Source: Holophagales bacterium
Lineage (GTDB): Bacteria; Acidobacteriota; Thermoanaerobaculia; Multivoradales; JAGPDF01
DNA: 64,000 nt
Assembly: GCA_016699405.1 (NCBI GenBank)
Contig: CP064972.1
Coordinates: 4,123,501 to 4,187,500, forward strand
Direction of reading: 5' to 3'
The notes beneath the pieces are model-generated. The model was given only the letters and a program-made list of their open reading frames with translations. It was not told the origin of the DNA and did no database searches. Shown here in pieces: positions 34,764 through 45,775 of the stretch; the first letter of the stretch is position 1, and each line of letters opens with the position of its first letter. Position numbers and translations under genes: made by a program.

Positions 34764-34860
34764 AATCCGGGTCGCGCACGACCCCGGACGCCGGCGCCTC
34801 GATGCGGCCGTCGCGATCCGGACATGACCCCGGGCGAGTGGCCCGGCTGAAGGAGCCCCG

Positions 34861-35655
34861 ATGTCCTCGACCTCGCGTCGCCTGACGCTCCCGCTGGTCC
34901 TCCTGGCCTTGGCCGCCTGCTCTGCCCGGACGGCCGCACCACCTCGAACCTCGGCCACGCCCGTAGCGGCCACCGCGGCGGCCAAGCCCACCCCGAAGAC
35001 GGCGCCGACGCCGGCCCTCCCGTCCGCTGTCCTCTGGCAGCGGACCGCGGCCGAGTACCGGGCGATCCACCTCCAGGTCTTCCGCGAAGCGGGCGAAGCC
35101 CTCGAGCGTCTCGCCGCCGGGCGGGCTCCAGGAACCTGGGCGGTTTCGGTCGACGCCGACGAGACGATCATCGACAACTCTCTCTACGCCTACGAGCGGG
35201 CTCGAGCTGCCGATGCGTATGCCTTGCCGAGCTGGGCCGACTGGGTGAAGCGGCGCGAAGCAGCCGCCGTTCCGGGGGCGATCGCCTTCCTGCAGAAGGT
35301 CCAGAACCTCGGCGGACGGGTGGCCGTGGTCACCAACCGCGGCGAAGATCAGTGCGAAGACACGCGGGCCAACCTGCGCAGTCGATCGATCCCCTTCGAT
35401 CTGGTGCTCTGCCGCGCCGAGGGAGCGAACGGCGAGAAAGAGGGTCGCTGGCAGGCGATCGCCAGCGGAACCGCCGTGCCCGGCCTGCGCCCGCTCGAAA
35501 TCCTCGTCTGGGTCGGCGACAACGTCGGGGACTTCCCGGGACTCGACCAATCGGCGCGGGACGCCGACGATTCGGCCTTCGCTCTCTTCGGCGAGCGCTA
35601 TTTCGTCCTTCCCAACCCGGTCTACGGCTCCTGGGAGAAGAACACGCCGCGGTGA
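34861..35655 (+). CDS. HAD-family acid phosphatase lipoprotein (class C, e(P4)-like)
   Basis: 264 residues. The lipobox LALAAC places the lipidated Cys at position 20, followed by an Ala/Thr/Pro linker. The HAD core has the nucleophile motif VSVDADETIIDNS (DxD), motif II VAVVTNRGE and a late acidic motif WVGDNVGDFPG. This corresponds to class C acid phosphatases, which remove phosphate from nucleotides at the outer membrane or in the periplasm. Its stop overlaps the start of the DCC-family gene (GTGA), so the two genes are cotranslated. Confidence 0.9.
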   Translation: MSSTSRRLTLPLVLLALAACSARTAAPPRTSATPVAATAAAKPTPKTAPTPALPSAVLWQRTAAEYRAIHLQVFREAGEALERLAAGRAPGTWAVSVDADETIIDNSLYAYERARAADAYALPSWADWVKRREAAAVPGAIAFLQKVQNLGGRVAVVTNRGEDQCEDTRANLRSRSIPFDLVLCRAEGANGEKEGRWQAIASGTAVPGLRPLEILVWVGDNVGDFPGLDQSARDADDSAFALFGERYFVLPNPVYGSWEKNTPR

Positions 35656-36092
35656 GCGAGGTCGACCGGCCGGCTCCTGCGATCTCGACGGGAGGTCGTG
35701 ACCTCGTCTTCTTCGACGGCGAATGCGCGTTGTGCGACCACGCCGTCCGGTTGCTCCTCCGCCTCGACCGCCACGAGCGGCTCGCCTTCGCGCCACTCCA
35801 CGGAGCGACCGCCCGTCACCTGGCGGTCGCCGAGCCGCCGGGCGACGCCGGTTCGATCCTCTTCTTCCCCGCCGGAGGCGGCGCACCGCTCCGCCGTTCC
35901 CGGGCCGTCGTCGCCATCCTGCGAGCCATCGGCGGTCCGTGCCGCCTCGCCGGCGCGCTGCTCTGCCTGCTGCCCACGGCGCTCGCCGACCGCCTCTACG
36001 ACGTCGTGGCATGGAGTCGGCGGCGCTGGTTCGGACCGGTCCGAGCCTGCTCTCGGAGCCACCGAGCGCCCGGCGGCCGCCTGCTCCCCTGA
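35652..36092 (+). CDS. DCC-family (DUF393) thiol-disulfide oxidoreductase-like protein
   Basis: 146 residues from the GTG at 35652, overlapping the phosphatase stop by 4 nt. The hallmark FFDGECALCDHAVRLLL gives the D-x-x-C-x-x-C motif of the family. RLDRHERLAFAPLHGA and a hydrophobic LAGALLCLLPTALADRLYD follow. The family is thioredoxin-like, but no substrate is established. The last 15 residues are Arg/Pro-rich. The family call is good; the function is unknown. Confidence 0.85.
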   Translation: MSEVDRPAPAISTGGRDLVFFDGECALCDHAVRLLLRLDRHERLAFAPLHGATARHLAVAEPPGDAGSILFFPAGGGAPLRRSRAVVAILRAIGGPCRLAGALLCLLPTALADRLYDVVAWSRRRWFGPVRACSRSHRAPGGRLLP

Positions 36093-36239
36093 GCCGAGAA
36101 ACGGCCGGTCCGCCGCCGCGACAGCGACCGATCCTTGAGTCGGCCGCGCGCTCGCCTCTACAATGGCCGCCTGCTCGACGACCTGCCGTGCCTTCCACCT
36201 CGATTCACCGCGCATGACGCCGGGGAGAGGAGAAGAGGA

Positions 36240-37292
36240 ATGAACCCACTCGACGGAATCGACACCTCGGCCATCGAGGAGCTCATGCTGGTCAAGGCGG
36301 AAGAGGAGCAACTCGCCGAGCGGCTCCGCCGCATGGGCGACCTGAGGAGCACCGTCTCGCCGATCGTCTACGCCCGCGTCGAGCAGGATTACCGCCAACG
36401 GGAGCAAGCGCTGGACGAACGCGCTCGCCCGCTCAAGGCACGCGCGCGCGAGGAGTACCGGCGCCTGCAGTCGATCCACCAGGCGCTTGAGGCGGAGCTC
36501 GAAACGGCGCAGCTCGAATCCGAAGAGCGCGAGTTCCGCCATCGCATCGGCGAGTACGACGACACGCGCTTCGCCGAGCAGACGCGAGAGGGCGCCGAGC
36601 GGCTGGCCGAACGCGAGCAGGCGCTCGCCGCCGCCGAGGCGCTGCGCCAGCGCTTCCTCGCCGCCTTCCATCGCCCCGACGAGCTCGAACGGCCCGATCC
36701 GGTCGAGGCTCCCGCGCAAGCGTCGTCCGACGACGGCACCAAAGCGGCGCCGGCGACGGGAGGCGAGGAGCCGCCGGCTCCGTCTCCGGCCGAGATCGCG
36801 CCGCTCTCCACGGTCGCGGAAACCCAGAGCCCCGAGGAAGACGGCATCACCCGTCCGATGGCCACGACGCCGGAGCCGCCTCCGCCGCCGCCACTGCCCA
36901 TCCCTCTCCCGGACGACGTCGAGGAGGACGGCACGGTGATCCTCCCGCGTCGCGGGACGCCGATTCCGGACTCCTCCGCCGAGCTCGGCGCGACGATGGT
37001 TCTGCCGACGGCCCGGCTCGTCGGCCAGGAGGAAGGGCTCGAGGAGCAGTTCCACCTCGGCCCTTCGGTGACGGTCGGACGCACGCAGGAGTGCCAGATC
37101 CGCATCGCCCGACCGGCGGTCTCGCGGCGCCACGCCCGGCTCGATCTCGCTCCGGACGGAACGCACGTCGTCGTCGACCTCGGCTCGGAGAACGGCACCT
37201 ACGTCAACGGCGTGCGGGTCACCGAGCAGCGGCTTGCCGACGGCGACCTCGTCGCCTTCGGCACCGTGCGCTTCCTCTACAAGGCGGGATGA
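36240..37292 (+). CDS. FHA-domain protein with coiled-coil N-terminus
   Basis: 350 residues from the ATG at 36240, preceded by AGAGGAGAAGAGG. Residues about 10-145 are a charged helical coiled coil rich in Glu, Arg and Ala. A Pro/Glu-rich linker (about 150-250) contains the repeated phospho-target-like patterns DGTVILP and GATMVLP. Residues about 260-350 form an FHA domain with VTVGRTQECQIRI, SRRHARLDL and LGSENGTYVNG. FHA domains bind phosphothreonine. The threonines in the linker could be the sites of a Ser/Thr kinase and allow self-binding, which is inference. No kinase gene is in the window. Confidence 0.88.
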   Translation: MNPLDGIDTSAIEELMLVKAEEEQLAERLRRMGDLRSTVSPIVYARVEQDYRQREQALDERARPLKARAREEYRRLQSIHQALEAELETAQLESEEREFRHRIGEYDDTRFAEQTREGAERLAEREQALAAAEALRQRFLAAFHRPDELERPDPVEAPAQASSDDGTKAAPATGGEEPPAPSPAEIAPLSTVAETQSPEEDGITRPMATTPEPPPPPPLPIPLPDDVEEDGTVILPRRGTPIPDSSAELGATMVLPTARLVGQEEGLEEQFHLGPSVTVGRTQECQIRIARPAVSRRHARLDLAPDGTHVVVDLGSENGTYVNGVRVTEQRLADGDLVAFGTVRFLYKAG

Positions 37293-37407
37293 GCCGCTGC
37301 CGGGGCGCCCGCCGCCCCGCGCGGCGACGCGCCCTGCTAGGCTCGCGGCGGGCGATCGCCGCGCCGTCTCGACCGGCTGCTCACTGACCGCTGCGGACTC
37401 CCGGCTC

Positions 37408-38175
37408 GTGACCACACCCCAACTCCTCGCCCTGCTCGCCAGCGCCGCGGCCGCCGGATTCATGAACGCCCTGGCGGGCGGCGGCACCATCCTGACCTTC
37501 CCGACGCTCATCCTCCTGGGCGTGCCGGCGATTCAGGCCAACGCGACGTCGACCGTGGCACTCCTGCCCGGGGCCGCGGCGAGCCTCGCCGGCTATCGTC
37601 GCGAGGTGGCGACGCATCGCGCCTGGCTGCGCACGCTCTTCGTTCCCAGTCTGGTCGGCGGCGCGCTCGGCTCGATGCTCCTGCTTGCCACACCGGAGAA
37701 GCTCTTCGCGTCGCTCGCCCCCTGGCTCGTGCTCTTCGCCACGCTGCTCTTCCTCTTCCAGGCGATCCGCTCACGGCACCCCGAGGTCGCCCGCGAGCAT
37801 CCGCAGACACCCACGCGCTTCCTCCTCGCCACCCTTGGCCAGTTCGGCGTGGCGCTCTACGGCGGCTACTTCGGGGCCGGCATCGGCATCTTGATGCTGG
37901 TCATCCTCGGGTTCCTCGGCCTGACCGACATCCACGCGATGAACGGGCTGAAGAACTTCTTCGGCATCTGCATCAACAGCCTCGCCGCCGGCTACTTCAT
38001 CTGGAAAGGCGCCGTGCTCTGGCCGTTCGCCCTGGTGATGCTGGCCGGCGCGGTCGCCGGCGGCTTCGCCGGGGCTCACTTCGCTCGCCGAATCGGTCGC
38101 GAGAAGGCCCGTCTCGCCGTCGTCGGCATCGGCTTCTTCGTCTTCGCCGTTCTGCTCTGGCAACGCTACGGCTGA
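37408..38175 (+). CDS. TSUP (TauE/SafE) family membrane transporter
   Basis: 255 residues from a GTG at 37408. Seven or eight hydrophobic helices include the family repeats AAAAGFMNALAGGGTILTFP near the start and LYGGYFGAGIGILM in the second half. These transporters export or import sulfur-containing or organic anions such as sulfoacetate or sulfite; the substrate here is unknown. The ribosome site is weak, so the start may differ by a few codons. It follows the FHA gene by about 115 nt and may be independently expressed. Confidence 0.88.
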   Translation: MTTPQLLALLASAAAAGFMNALAGGGTILTFPTLILLGVPAIQANATSTVALLPGAAASLAGYRREVATHRAWLRTLFVPSLVGGALGSMLLLATPEKLFASLAPWLVLFATLLFLFQAIRSRHPEVAREHPQTPTRFLLATLGQFGVALYGGYFGAGIGILMLVILGFLGLTDIHAMNGLKNFFGICINSLAAGYFIWKGAVLWPFALVMLAGAVAGGFAGAHFARRIGREKARLAVVGIGFFVFAVLLWQRYG

Positions 38176-38329
38176 GCCCGACACGACGACGAGCGGCCGC
38201 CACCCGACCTCCGTCCCTCGAGCGGGGACCTCGCGACGCCTCCGGTTACCGCTGGAATTTCACCTTCGACCGCTCGGTTGTACGGGGCGGACTCCGCTCC
38301 AGGCCGTGCGGACGACGAAAGGACTCGCG

Positions 38330-40804
<2,475 letters not shown>

Positions 40805-40875
40805 CCCTTCCGGCGTCCGCCCTCGCCCCGACGAGTGGCGGACGCCGTCGCCTCGCGCTACGATCAGCGCTCGGA

Positions 40876-41889
40876 ATGTCAGCCAAACGCGCCCGGGGTC
40901 TGCAGCTTCTGGTCGGCGACGTCGGCGGGACCAACGTGCGGTTGGCCCTCTACGAGTCGGCTGGCAACGACTTGCAGCTGCTCGTCGAACGCAACTACGC
41001 GAGCCGCGAGCACCGCGGCGTCGCCGAGATCCTCGAGCGCTTCCTCGACGAGTCCTTCTTCCGCAGCGACCGCCTCTGTCTGGGTGTTGCCGGCCCGGTG
41101 CGCGACGGGCGCTGCGCCGTCACCAACCTGCCGTGGGTCGTCGACGCCGGCGAGCTCGCCGCGCGCCTCCACCTGCACCACGCCTGGCTGCTCAACGATC
41201 TCGAGGCCTTCGCCTACGGGCTCTCCGAGCTCGCCCCGCGCGACTTCGCCCTGATCTCTCCCGGCGAGGAGCGGCCGGAGGGCAACGCGGCCCTGATCGC
41301 CGCCGGCACCGGGCTCGGCGAAGCCGGGCTCTTCTGGGACGGCACCGGCTGGCGGCCGTTCGCCACCGAAGGCGGTCATGCCGGCTTCGCACCGGAGAGC
41401 GAGCTCGAGATCGAGCTGCTGCGCTTCCTGCGCCGCCGTGGCGGACGGGTGACCTGGGAACGGGTGCTCTCGGGACCCGGGCTGGTGAGCCTCTTCGAGT
41501 TCTTCCTGGCCCGGGCCGGCGCCGTGGCCCCGGTCTGGTTCACCGAAGCGCGGGACCACAGCGATCCGGCGGCGGCGATCTCGGCTGCCGCCAGCGAGGG
41601 GCGCTCCCAGGAGGCGATCTACGCTCTCGACCTCTTCGTGCGGCTCTACGGCGTCGAGGCCGGCAACCTCGCCCTCAAGATGAAAGCAACCGGCGGCGTC
41701 TTCCTCGGCGGCGGCATCGCCCCGAAGATGCTCGGACGCCTGCAGAGCGGCGCCTTCCTCGAGGCGTTCCACGGCAAGGAGCCGATGCGCGAGCTGCTCG
41801 AGCGGATCCCCGTACGAGTCGTGACCCATCGCAGCGCGGCGCTCCTCGGCGCCGCCCGCTACGCCCGACTCGCCGCGCCGGCGAGCTGA
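40876..41889 (+). CDS. glk: Glucokinase
   Basis: 337 residues, the usual length of the Glk family rather than the ROK family. The phosphate-binding loop VGDVGGTNVRLALYE, the sugar site VTNLPWVVD with LNDLEAFAYGL (catalytic Asp), the ATP site AAGTGLGEAGLF and EGGHAGFAPE are all present. It phosphorylates glucose to glucose-6-phosphate using ATP. The ATG at 40876 has no strong ribosome site. The small DUF6116 gene follows 23 nt downstream on the same strand and may be cotranscribed. Confidence 0.94.
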   Translation: MSAKRARGLQLLVGDVGGTNVRLALYESAGNDLQLLVERNYASREHRGVAEILERFLDESFFRSDRLCLGVAGPVRDGRCAVTNLPWVVDAGELAARLHLHHAWLLNDLEAFAYGLSELAPRDFALISPGEERPEGNAALIAAGTGLGEAGLFWDGTGWRPFATEGGHAGFAPESELEIELLRFLRRRGGRVTWERVLSGPGLVSLFEFFLARAGAVAPVWFTEARDHSDPAAAISAAASEGRSQEAIYALDLFVRLYGVEAGNLALKMKATGGVFLGGGIAPKMLGRLQSGAFLEAFHGKEPMRELLERIPVRVVTHRSAALLGAARYARLAAPAS

Positions 41890-41912
41890 ACGGCACCGGA
41901 TAGGATGAGCGA

Positions 41913-42173
41913 ATGACCGGCGCCGGCACGCCCCGACAGATCGTGGAGAAGGTGGCGACGAAGCTGAAGTTCCCCCAGGCCTTCGGGGTCTTCGTCGCTC
42001 TCTTCCTCCTCGACCTGCTCATCCCCGACCTGATCCCCTTCGCCGACGAGATCCTGCTCGGCTTGGCGGCGGCGCTCTTCGGCATGTGGCGCGAGCCCGA
42101 AGCCTCCGCGAGTCGCCCAGCCGCACCGCTCGGCACCAAGCCGCCCGAGAAGAACGTCACGCCCCGCGAGTAG
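41913..42173 (+). CDS. Small membrane protein, DUF6116-like
   Basis: 86 residues. After a charged start, KLKFPQAFGVFVALFLLDLL enters a hydrophobic hairpin containing the family-typical IPDLIPFADEILLGLAAALF, then a short charged and proline-rich tail. I recognise this as the DUF6116 layout of two membrane helices linked by a PDxIPFxDE turn. The function is unknown. The start ATG lies in GATAGGATGAGCGAATG, and the gene converges on the cytochrome gene. Confidence 0.7.
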   Translation: MTGAGTPRQIVEKVATKLKFPQAFGVFVALFLLDLLIPDLIPFADEILLGLAAALFGMWREPEASASRPAAPLGTKPPEKNVTPRE

Positions 42174-42188
42174 CGACGCTCGCGCCGC

Positions 42189-44183
42189 TCATCCGTTCCA
42201 GCGGCCCTTGGTTCCCGTCTCGAAGCCGTCGCTGAAGAGACCGTTCGCAGCGTGGACTTCGACCGTCACCGTGCCGAGATTCGACTCGATGCTGCCGTCC
42301 CAGGCTGCGAAGGTGAAGGCATCGGGACCGTCGTAGCCAGCCTCGGGGTAGAACGTGGCCACGCGGCCCAAGAGCCCGACCGTACCGTGTGCCGGCTGGC
42401 TCACGATGCGCAGCTCGAGCGGATCGCCATCGGCGTCCGTGGCGGCGAGGGTGAGGGTAACCGGCGCGCTCTCGGTGACCAGCGCGGCGTTCGTCACTAC
42501 CGGAGCGCGGTTCGAGTTTCCGTTCTCGCTGTTCGGTCCCCGATGACAGGCATAGCAGCCGATCTTGGCGCCGCGCCAGAAGACCTTCTGACCCCAGGGA
42601 GTCGAGGCGGTCCAATCGCCCTGCGAGCGCGAGAGCACGGTGCCGCGGTAGTCGGTTCCGTGGCAGGCGCGGCAGGCCGTCGTCGACGAGATCGCATCGC
42701 CATGGGCGCTCACCCATCCCGATCCGATCGGGTGCATGCCGTGCGGCCCCCCGGTCGTCGAGGCCGGCAGCGAGGTGTGGCAGGTGCCGCAATCGACGAT
42801 CATCCCGCGATGTCCCTGGAAGAGAAGCGACTGGACCTCGTCGTTGGCGTGCGAGCTGGGGCTCTCGGCATGGGTCGGACCGTGACAGGCCTCGCAGGCG
42901 AGCCCGCCGTGGCCACGTGAGAAGCGATAGAGCGACAGGCCGGCGGCAGGAGTGTTCGCGTTCGTCGCAAAGGTGGCGTTGACGGCCTGCCGTTCCACGC
43001 CGTTGGCCTCGAAGACCGACAGGTAGCGGATCTGTCCGTTGTTGCTCACCGCCGTCCCGGTGTGACAGCTCTGGCAACCCGGCTCGTTCAACCAGCCGGT
43101 CCGGTTCGCGCCGCCGACCACACTCATCGTCCCGTGACAGCTCTGGCACTGCATGGCGAGCTGGCCGTCGGTTCCGACCGAGGCTCCCATGGCCCCGCGC
43201 AGGCACCGGGTCGTGGAGCCCGGATGGCATTGGTAGCAAGCCGAACGGTTCTGCGACGAACCCAGCGGCAGCCCGTTCCCCGGGTCGACCGCCCCCGCGT
43301 GAAGGCTGTGCACGGCACGAGTCAGTGGCGGGACACCGGCGTGACCCGAGCCCGGGAGCGCCTCCGAGGCGTGACACTTGGCACAGAGGATCGCGTGGCC
43401 GTCGCGCAGCGCGGTCGGATAGAGACCGTCCGCCGCGTATCCCGCAGCGGCCAGCGCGTCCGCATAGAGCTGCGTTCCCGCCTGCCGACCGTCGTGCAGG
43501 CGCAGGACGTTCAGTCGGTAGTCGAGCTCGGGATCCGGGTGATTCACCCACCCCGCCGCCGGTCGCGCCGCCTCCGAGCCGCCCTGCGAACGGTGACAGC
43601 TCGAGCAGTTCATCTCCTCCGAGACCGGCAGCACGATCTGCGTCTCGGCCACCACCGTTCCGCTCGCATTGCGCGCGACGAGGCGAAAGAGCGGATAGGG
43701 ATTGCGCGCTCCGGCGTCGTCCCAGGGAGTGATCGGAATCCCCTCGGCCACCCACCACTGATGGGCCGCGTCCCAGCTCATCGGCTGAGCCTGGTTGGCC
43801 AGCCCAGGCATCTTGACGCCGGTCAGGCCGGTGTCGACCGGGGGCGAGGCGCCGAACAGGTTGGCCACCTGGTCCCAGAAGTTGGTCTTCCCCGCCGAGG
43901 TGCTGTTGATCGAGCCACCGGCGTCGGCCACCGCCTCGTAGGTGACGGTGAAGCCCGTCCCTCCGGCCACGAGGCCGCCGGGAACGGCGACGAGCTGGGC
44001 ATGGATCGTGTTGTAAGGGGGCAGGATCGACATCACCTGATAGTCGGCATCCATGCAGTGCATCCCCAGGTTGTTCCAACCGAGCAGCTTGTAGCGCGTC
44101 GCCTGACCGGAGGCCGGGAGCGAAACGAGGAAGAGCGCGGCGAGCAGGAACAGGGTCTCGGGAAGGCCTCGGCGTCCTCGCAT
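42189..44183 (-). CDS. Secreted nine-haem c-type cytochrome with Ig-like domain and DGFE tag
   Basis: 664 residues from the ATG at 44183 (AAAGGAG 8 nt upstream); the longer open frame is antisense to metK. A signal peptide (about 1-27) leads into a domain beginning YKLLGWNNLGMHCMD. Nine CxxCH haem motifs then follow: CSSCH, CAKCH, CYQCH, CQSCH twice, CEACH, CGTCH, CRACH and CYACH. A cadherin/Ig-like module occupies about 560-645 (ATDADGDPLELRIV, YDGPDAFTFAAWDG). The last residues, LFSDGFETGTKGRWNG, match a C-terminal tag common in secreted proteins of this kind of bacterium. It probably moves electrons outside the inner membrane; its partner is unknown. Confidence 0.9.
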   Translation of the reverse strand: MRGRRGLPETLFLLAALFLVSLPASGQATRYKLLGWNNLGMHCMDADYQVMSILPPYNTIHAQLVAVPGGLVAGGTGFTVTYEAVADAGGSINSTSAGKTNFWDQVANLFGASPPVDTGLTGVKMPGLANQAQPMSWDAAHQWWVAEGIPITPWDDAGARNPYPLFRLVARNASGTVVAETQIVLPVSEEMNCSSCHRSQGGSEAARPAAGWVNHPDPELDYRLNVLRLHDGRQAGTQLYADALAAAGYAADGLYPTALRDGHAILCAKCHASEALPGSGHAGVPPLTRAVHSLHAGAVDPGNGLPLGSSQNRSACYQCHPGSTTRCLRGAMGASVGTDGQLAMQCQSCHGTMSVVGGANRTGWLNEPGCQSCHTGTAVSNNGQIRYLSVFEANGVERQAVNATFATNANTPAAGLSLYRFSRGHGGLACEACHGPTHAESPSSHANDEVQSLLFQGHRGMIVDCGTCHTSLPASTTGGPHGMHPIGSGWVSAHGDAISSTTACRACHGTDYRGTVLSRSQGDWTASTPWGQKVFWRGAKIGCYACHRGPNSENGNSNRAPVVTNAALVTESAPVTLTLAATDADGDPLELRIVSQPAHGTVGLLGRVATFYPEAGYDGPDAFTFAAWDGSIESNLGTVTVEVHAANGLFSDGFETGTKGRWNG

Positions 44184-44357
44184 CGTCGGTCTCCTTTCTC
44201 GGTTCGCAAAGTCGGGAAATCCTGCAGTCGTTCGCAGGAATTCGCCGTGGAGCGCTCCTCCGCCTGTCTGAGCACCACTCCATTCGAGTCTCGATCGCTC
44301 GATCCGGTTCCCGCCGGCGACCGCGGGTGCGGAATCGAGCCCGTTACCCCGACTTCG

Positions 44358-44387
44358 TTGACAGCCCGCGCGACCGGGTGAGAGGAT
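44358..44387 (+). promoter_or_regulatory. Promoter of the metK leader
   Basis: TTGACA (44358-44363), an 18-bp spacer and GAGGAT (44382-44387), which keeps the key A and T of the -10. Transcription would begin near 44394, one base before the riboswitch P1 stem. That fit supports both calls. Confidence 0.6.
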
Positions 44388-44394
44388 TCGTCGC

Positions 44395-44482
44395 GACATC
44401 GGGAGCGGCCCGGCCGGGAGCCGGGCCCGGCAACCTGGGGTCGGACACCCAAGGTGCCAACCCGCGGCGACGCGGGGATGTG
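44395..44482 (+). promoter_or_regulatory. S-adenosylmethionine riboswitch aptamer (SAM-I/SAM-IV clan)
   Basis: P1 is formed by ACATC (44396-44400) and GATGT (44477-44481). P2 is an 8-bp stem GGCCCGGC / GCCGGGCC, followed directly by the conserved CGGCAACC. P3 is a short TGGG / CCCA stem, then the conserved AAGGTGCCAA, then P4 CCCGCG / CGCGGG. GGCAACC plus GGTGCCAA in this order is the fingerprint of the SAM-I/IV clan. The gene downstream is SAM synthetase, and a terminator lies between. Binding of SAM should favour termination and lower MetK. I cannot decide between SAM-I and SAM-IV by eye. Confidence 0.75.
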
Positions 44483-44530
44483 GCCGTCGAGCAGGTGACC
44501 TGGCGGCAACCAATTGTCCGGCGCGAACGC

Positions 44531-44563
44531 GACCCGCTCTCCCGATGGACGAGCGGGTTTTTT
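44531..44563 (+). terminator. Riboswitch expression-platform terminator before metK
   Basis: ACCCGCTC (44532-44539) pairs with GAGCGGGT (44551-44558), and the stem is followed by TTTTTT. It lies between the SAM aptamer and the metK ribosome site, which makes it the probable regulated attenuator. Confidence 0.82.
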
Positions 44564-44591
44564 CATTCGGCACCCGGAGGAGATTCGCTCC

Positions 44592-45704
44592 ATGGCCCAC
44601 TCTTACGTCTTCACCTCGGAGTCCGTGACCGAGGGGCATCCGGACAAGGTCTGCGACTTCATCGCCGACTCGGTGCTCGACGCCTGCTTCGAGCAGGACG
44701 CCAAGAGCCGCGTCGCCTGCGAGGTGCTCGCCAAGAGCCACAACCTGGTGCTCGCCGGCGAGATCACCACCAACGCCCGCCTCGACTACGCCGCGGTGGC
44801 CAAGAAGGCGATCGAGGAGATCGGCTACACCGACGCAACCGAGCCGTTCAACCACCAGACGACCTCGATCCTGCTCGCCTTCACGCAGCAGTCGAACGAG
44901 ATCGCCCAAGGGGTCGACGAAAAGAGCGAGAAGGCCAAGGAGCAGGGCGCCGGCGACCAGGGGATGATGTTCGGCTTCGCCACCGACGAGACGCCGGAGC
45001 TCATGCCGCTGCCGATCTCCCTCGCCCACAAGCTGGCGCGCGGCCTCGCCGACGACCGCCGCAGCGGCCAGCACGGCTGGCTGCGACCGGACGGCAAGAC
45101 GCAGGTGACGGTGCGATACGAGGGGATCCACCCGAAGCGCGTCGAGCGCCTCGTCGTCTCCACCATGCACTCCGCCGACACGCCGCAGGAACGGATCCAC
45201 GAGTACGTTCGCAAGGTCCTCGCCCCCCGCTGCCTGGGCGACTGGTACCACGACGACATGCAGATCTTCGTCAACCCGACCGGCGCCTTCTCGCACGGCG
45301 GGCCCTCGGCCGACGCCGGCGTCACCGGCCGCAAGATCATCGTCGACACCTATGGCGGCATGGGCCGGCACGGCGGCGGCGCCTTCTCCGGCAAGGACCC
45401 GTCGAAGGTCGACCGCAGCGGCGCCTACTTCTGCCGCTTCGTCGCGCGCGAAGTCGTGCGGGCCGGCCTCGCCAAGCGCGCCGAGGTGCAGGTGGCCTAC
45501 GCCATCGGCGTCGCCAATCCGGTCTCGGTCAACGTCAACACCTTCGGCACCGGATCCGAGGAACGCGCCGCCAAGTTCGTCGAGGAGAGCTTCGACTTCC
45601 GCCCGCGGGCGATCATCGAACGGCTGGACCTGCTCCGCCCGATCTACCGCCAGACCACCAACTACGGCCACTTCGGTCGGCCCGGCCTCCCCTGGGAAGC
45701 CTGA
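44592..45704 (+). CDS. metK: S-adenosylmethionine synthetase
   Basis: 370 residues, slightly short of the usual 380-400. The start HSYVFTSESVTEGHPDKVCD, the GAGDQGMMFGFA nucleotide loop, DGKTQVTVRYE, and the pair TGRKIIVDTYGG and GGGAFSGKDPSKVDRS are all as in MetK. It makes S-adenosylmethionine from methionine and ATP in the cytoplasm. The ATG at 44592 follows GGAGGAG by about 9 nt; the open frame upstream covers the leader RNA and is not coding. Expression should be controlled by the SAM riboswitch and terminator directly upstream. Confidence 0.97.
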   Translation: MAHSYVFTSESVTEGHPDKVCDFIADSVLDACFEQDAKSRVACEVLAKSHNLVLAGEITTNARLDYAAVAKKAIEEIGYTDATEPFNHQTTSILLAFTQQSNEIAQGVDEKSEKAKEQGAGDQGMMFGFATDETPELMPLPISLAHKLARGLADDRRSGQHGWLRPDGKTQVTVRYEGIHPKRVERLVVSTMHSADTPQERIHEYVRKVLAPRCLGDWYHDDMQIFVNPTGAFSHGGPSADAGVTGRKIIVDTYGGMGRHGGGAFSGKDPSKVDRSGAYFCRFVAREVVRAGLAKRAEVQVAYAIGVANPVSVNVNTFGTGSEERAAKFVEESFDFRPRAIIERLDLLRPIYRQTTNYGHFGRPGLPWEA

Positions 45705-45730
45705 GACCGCACCACGTTCGATCGACGGCT

Positions 45731-45775
45731 CGGGCGGCCGGCGCCGGATTCACGGCGCGGCCGCCCGTTTCCTTT
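45731..45775 (+). terminator. Terminator between metK and the DUF1700-type gene
   Basis: GGGCGGCC pairs with GGCCGCCC, and inside it GCGCCG pairs with CGGCGC around a GATTCA loop, giving a long GC stem followed by GTTTCCTTTCT. The gene ending at 45776 on the other strand abuts it, so it may act in both directions. Confidence 0.7.

Noticed and set aside
44184..44357. Extra coding sequence upstream of the cytochrome or metK
   Set aside because: Open frames here are shadows. The region holds the cytochrome leader and the start of the metK promoter region.
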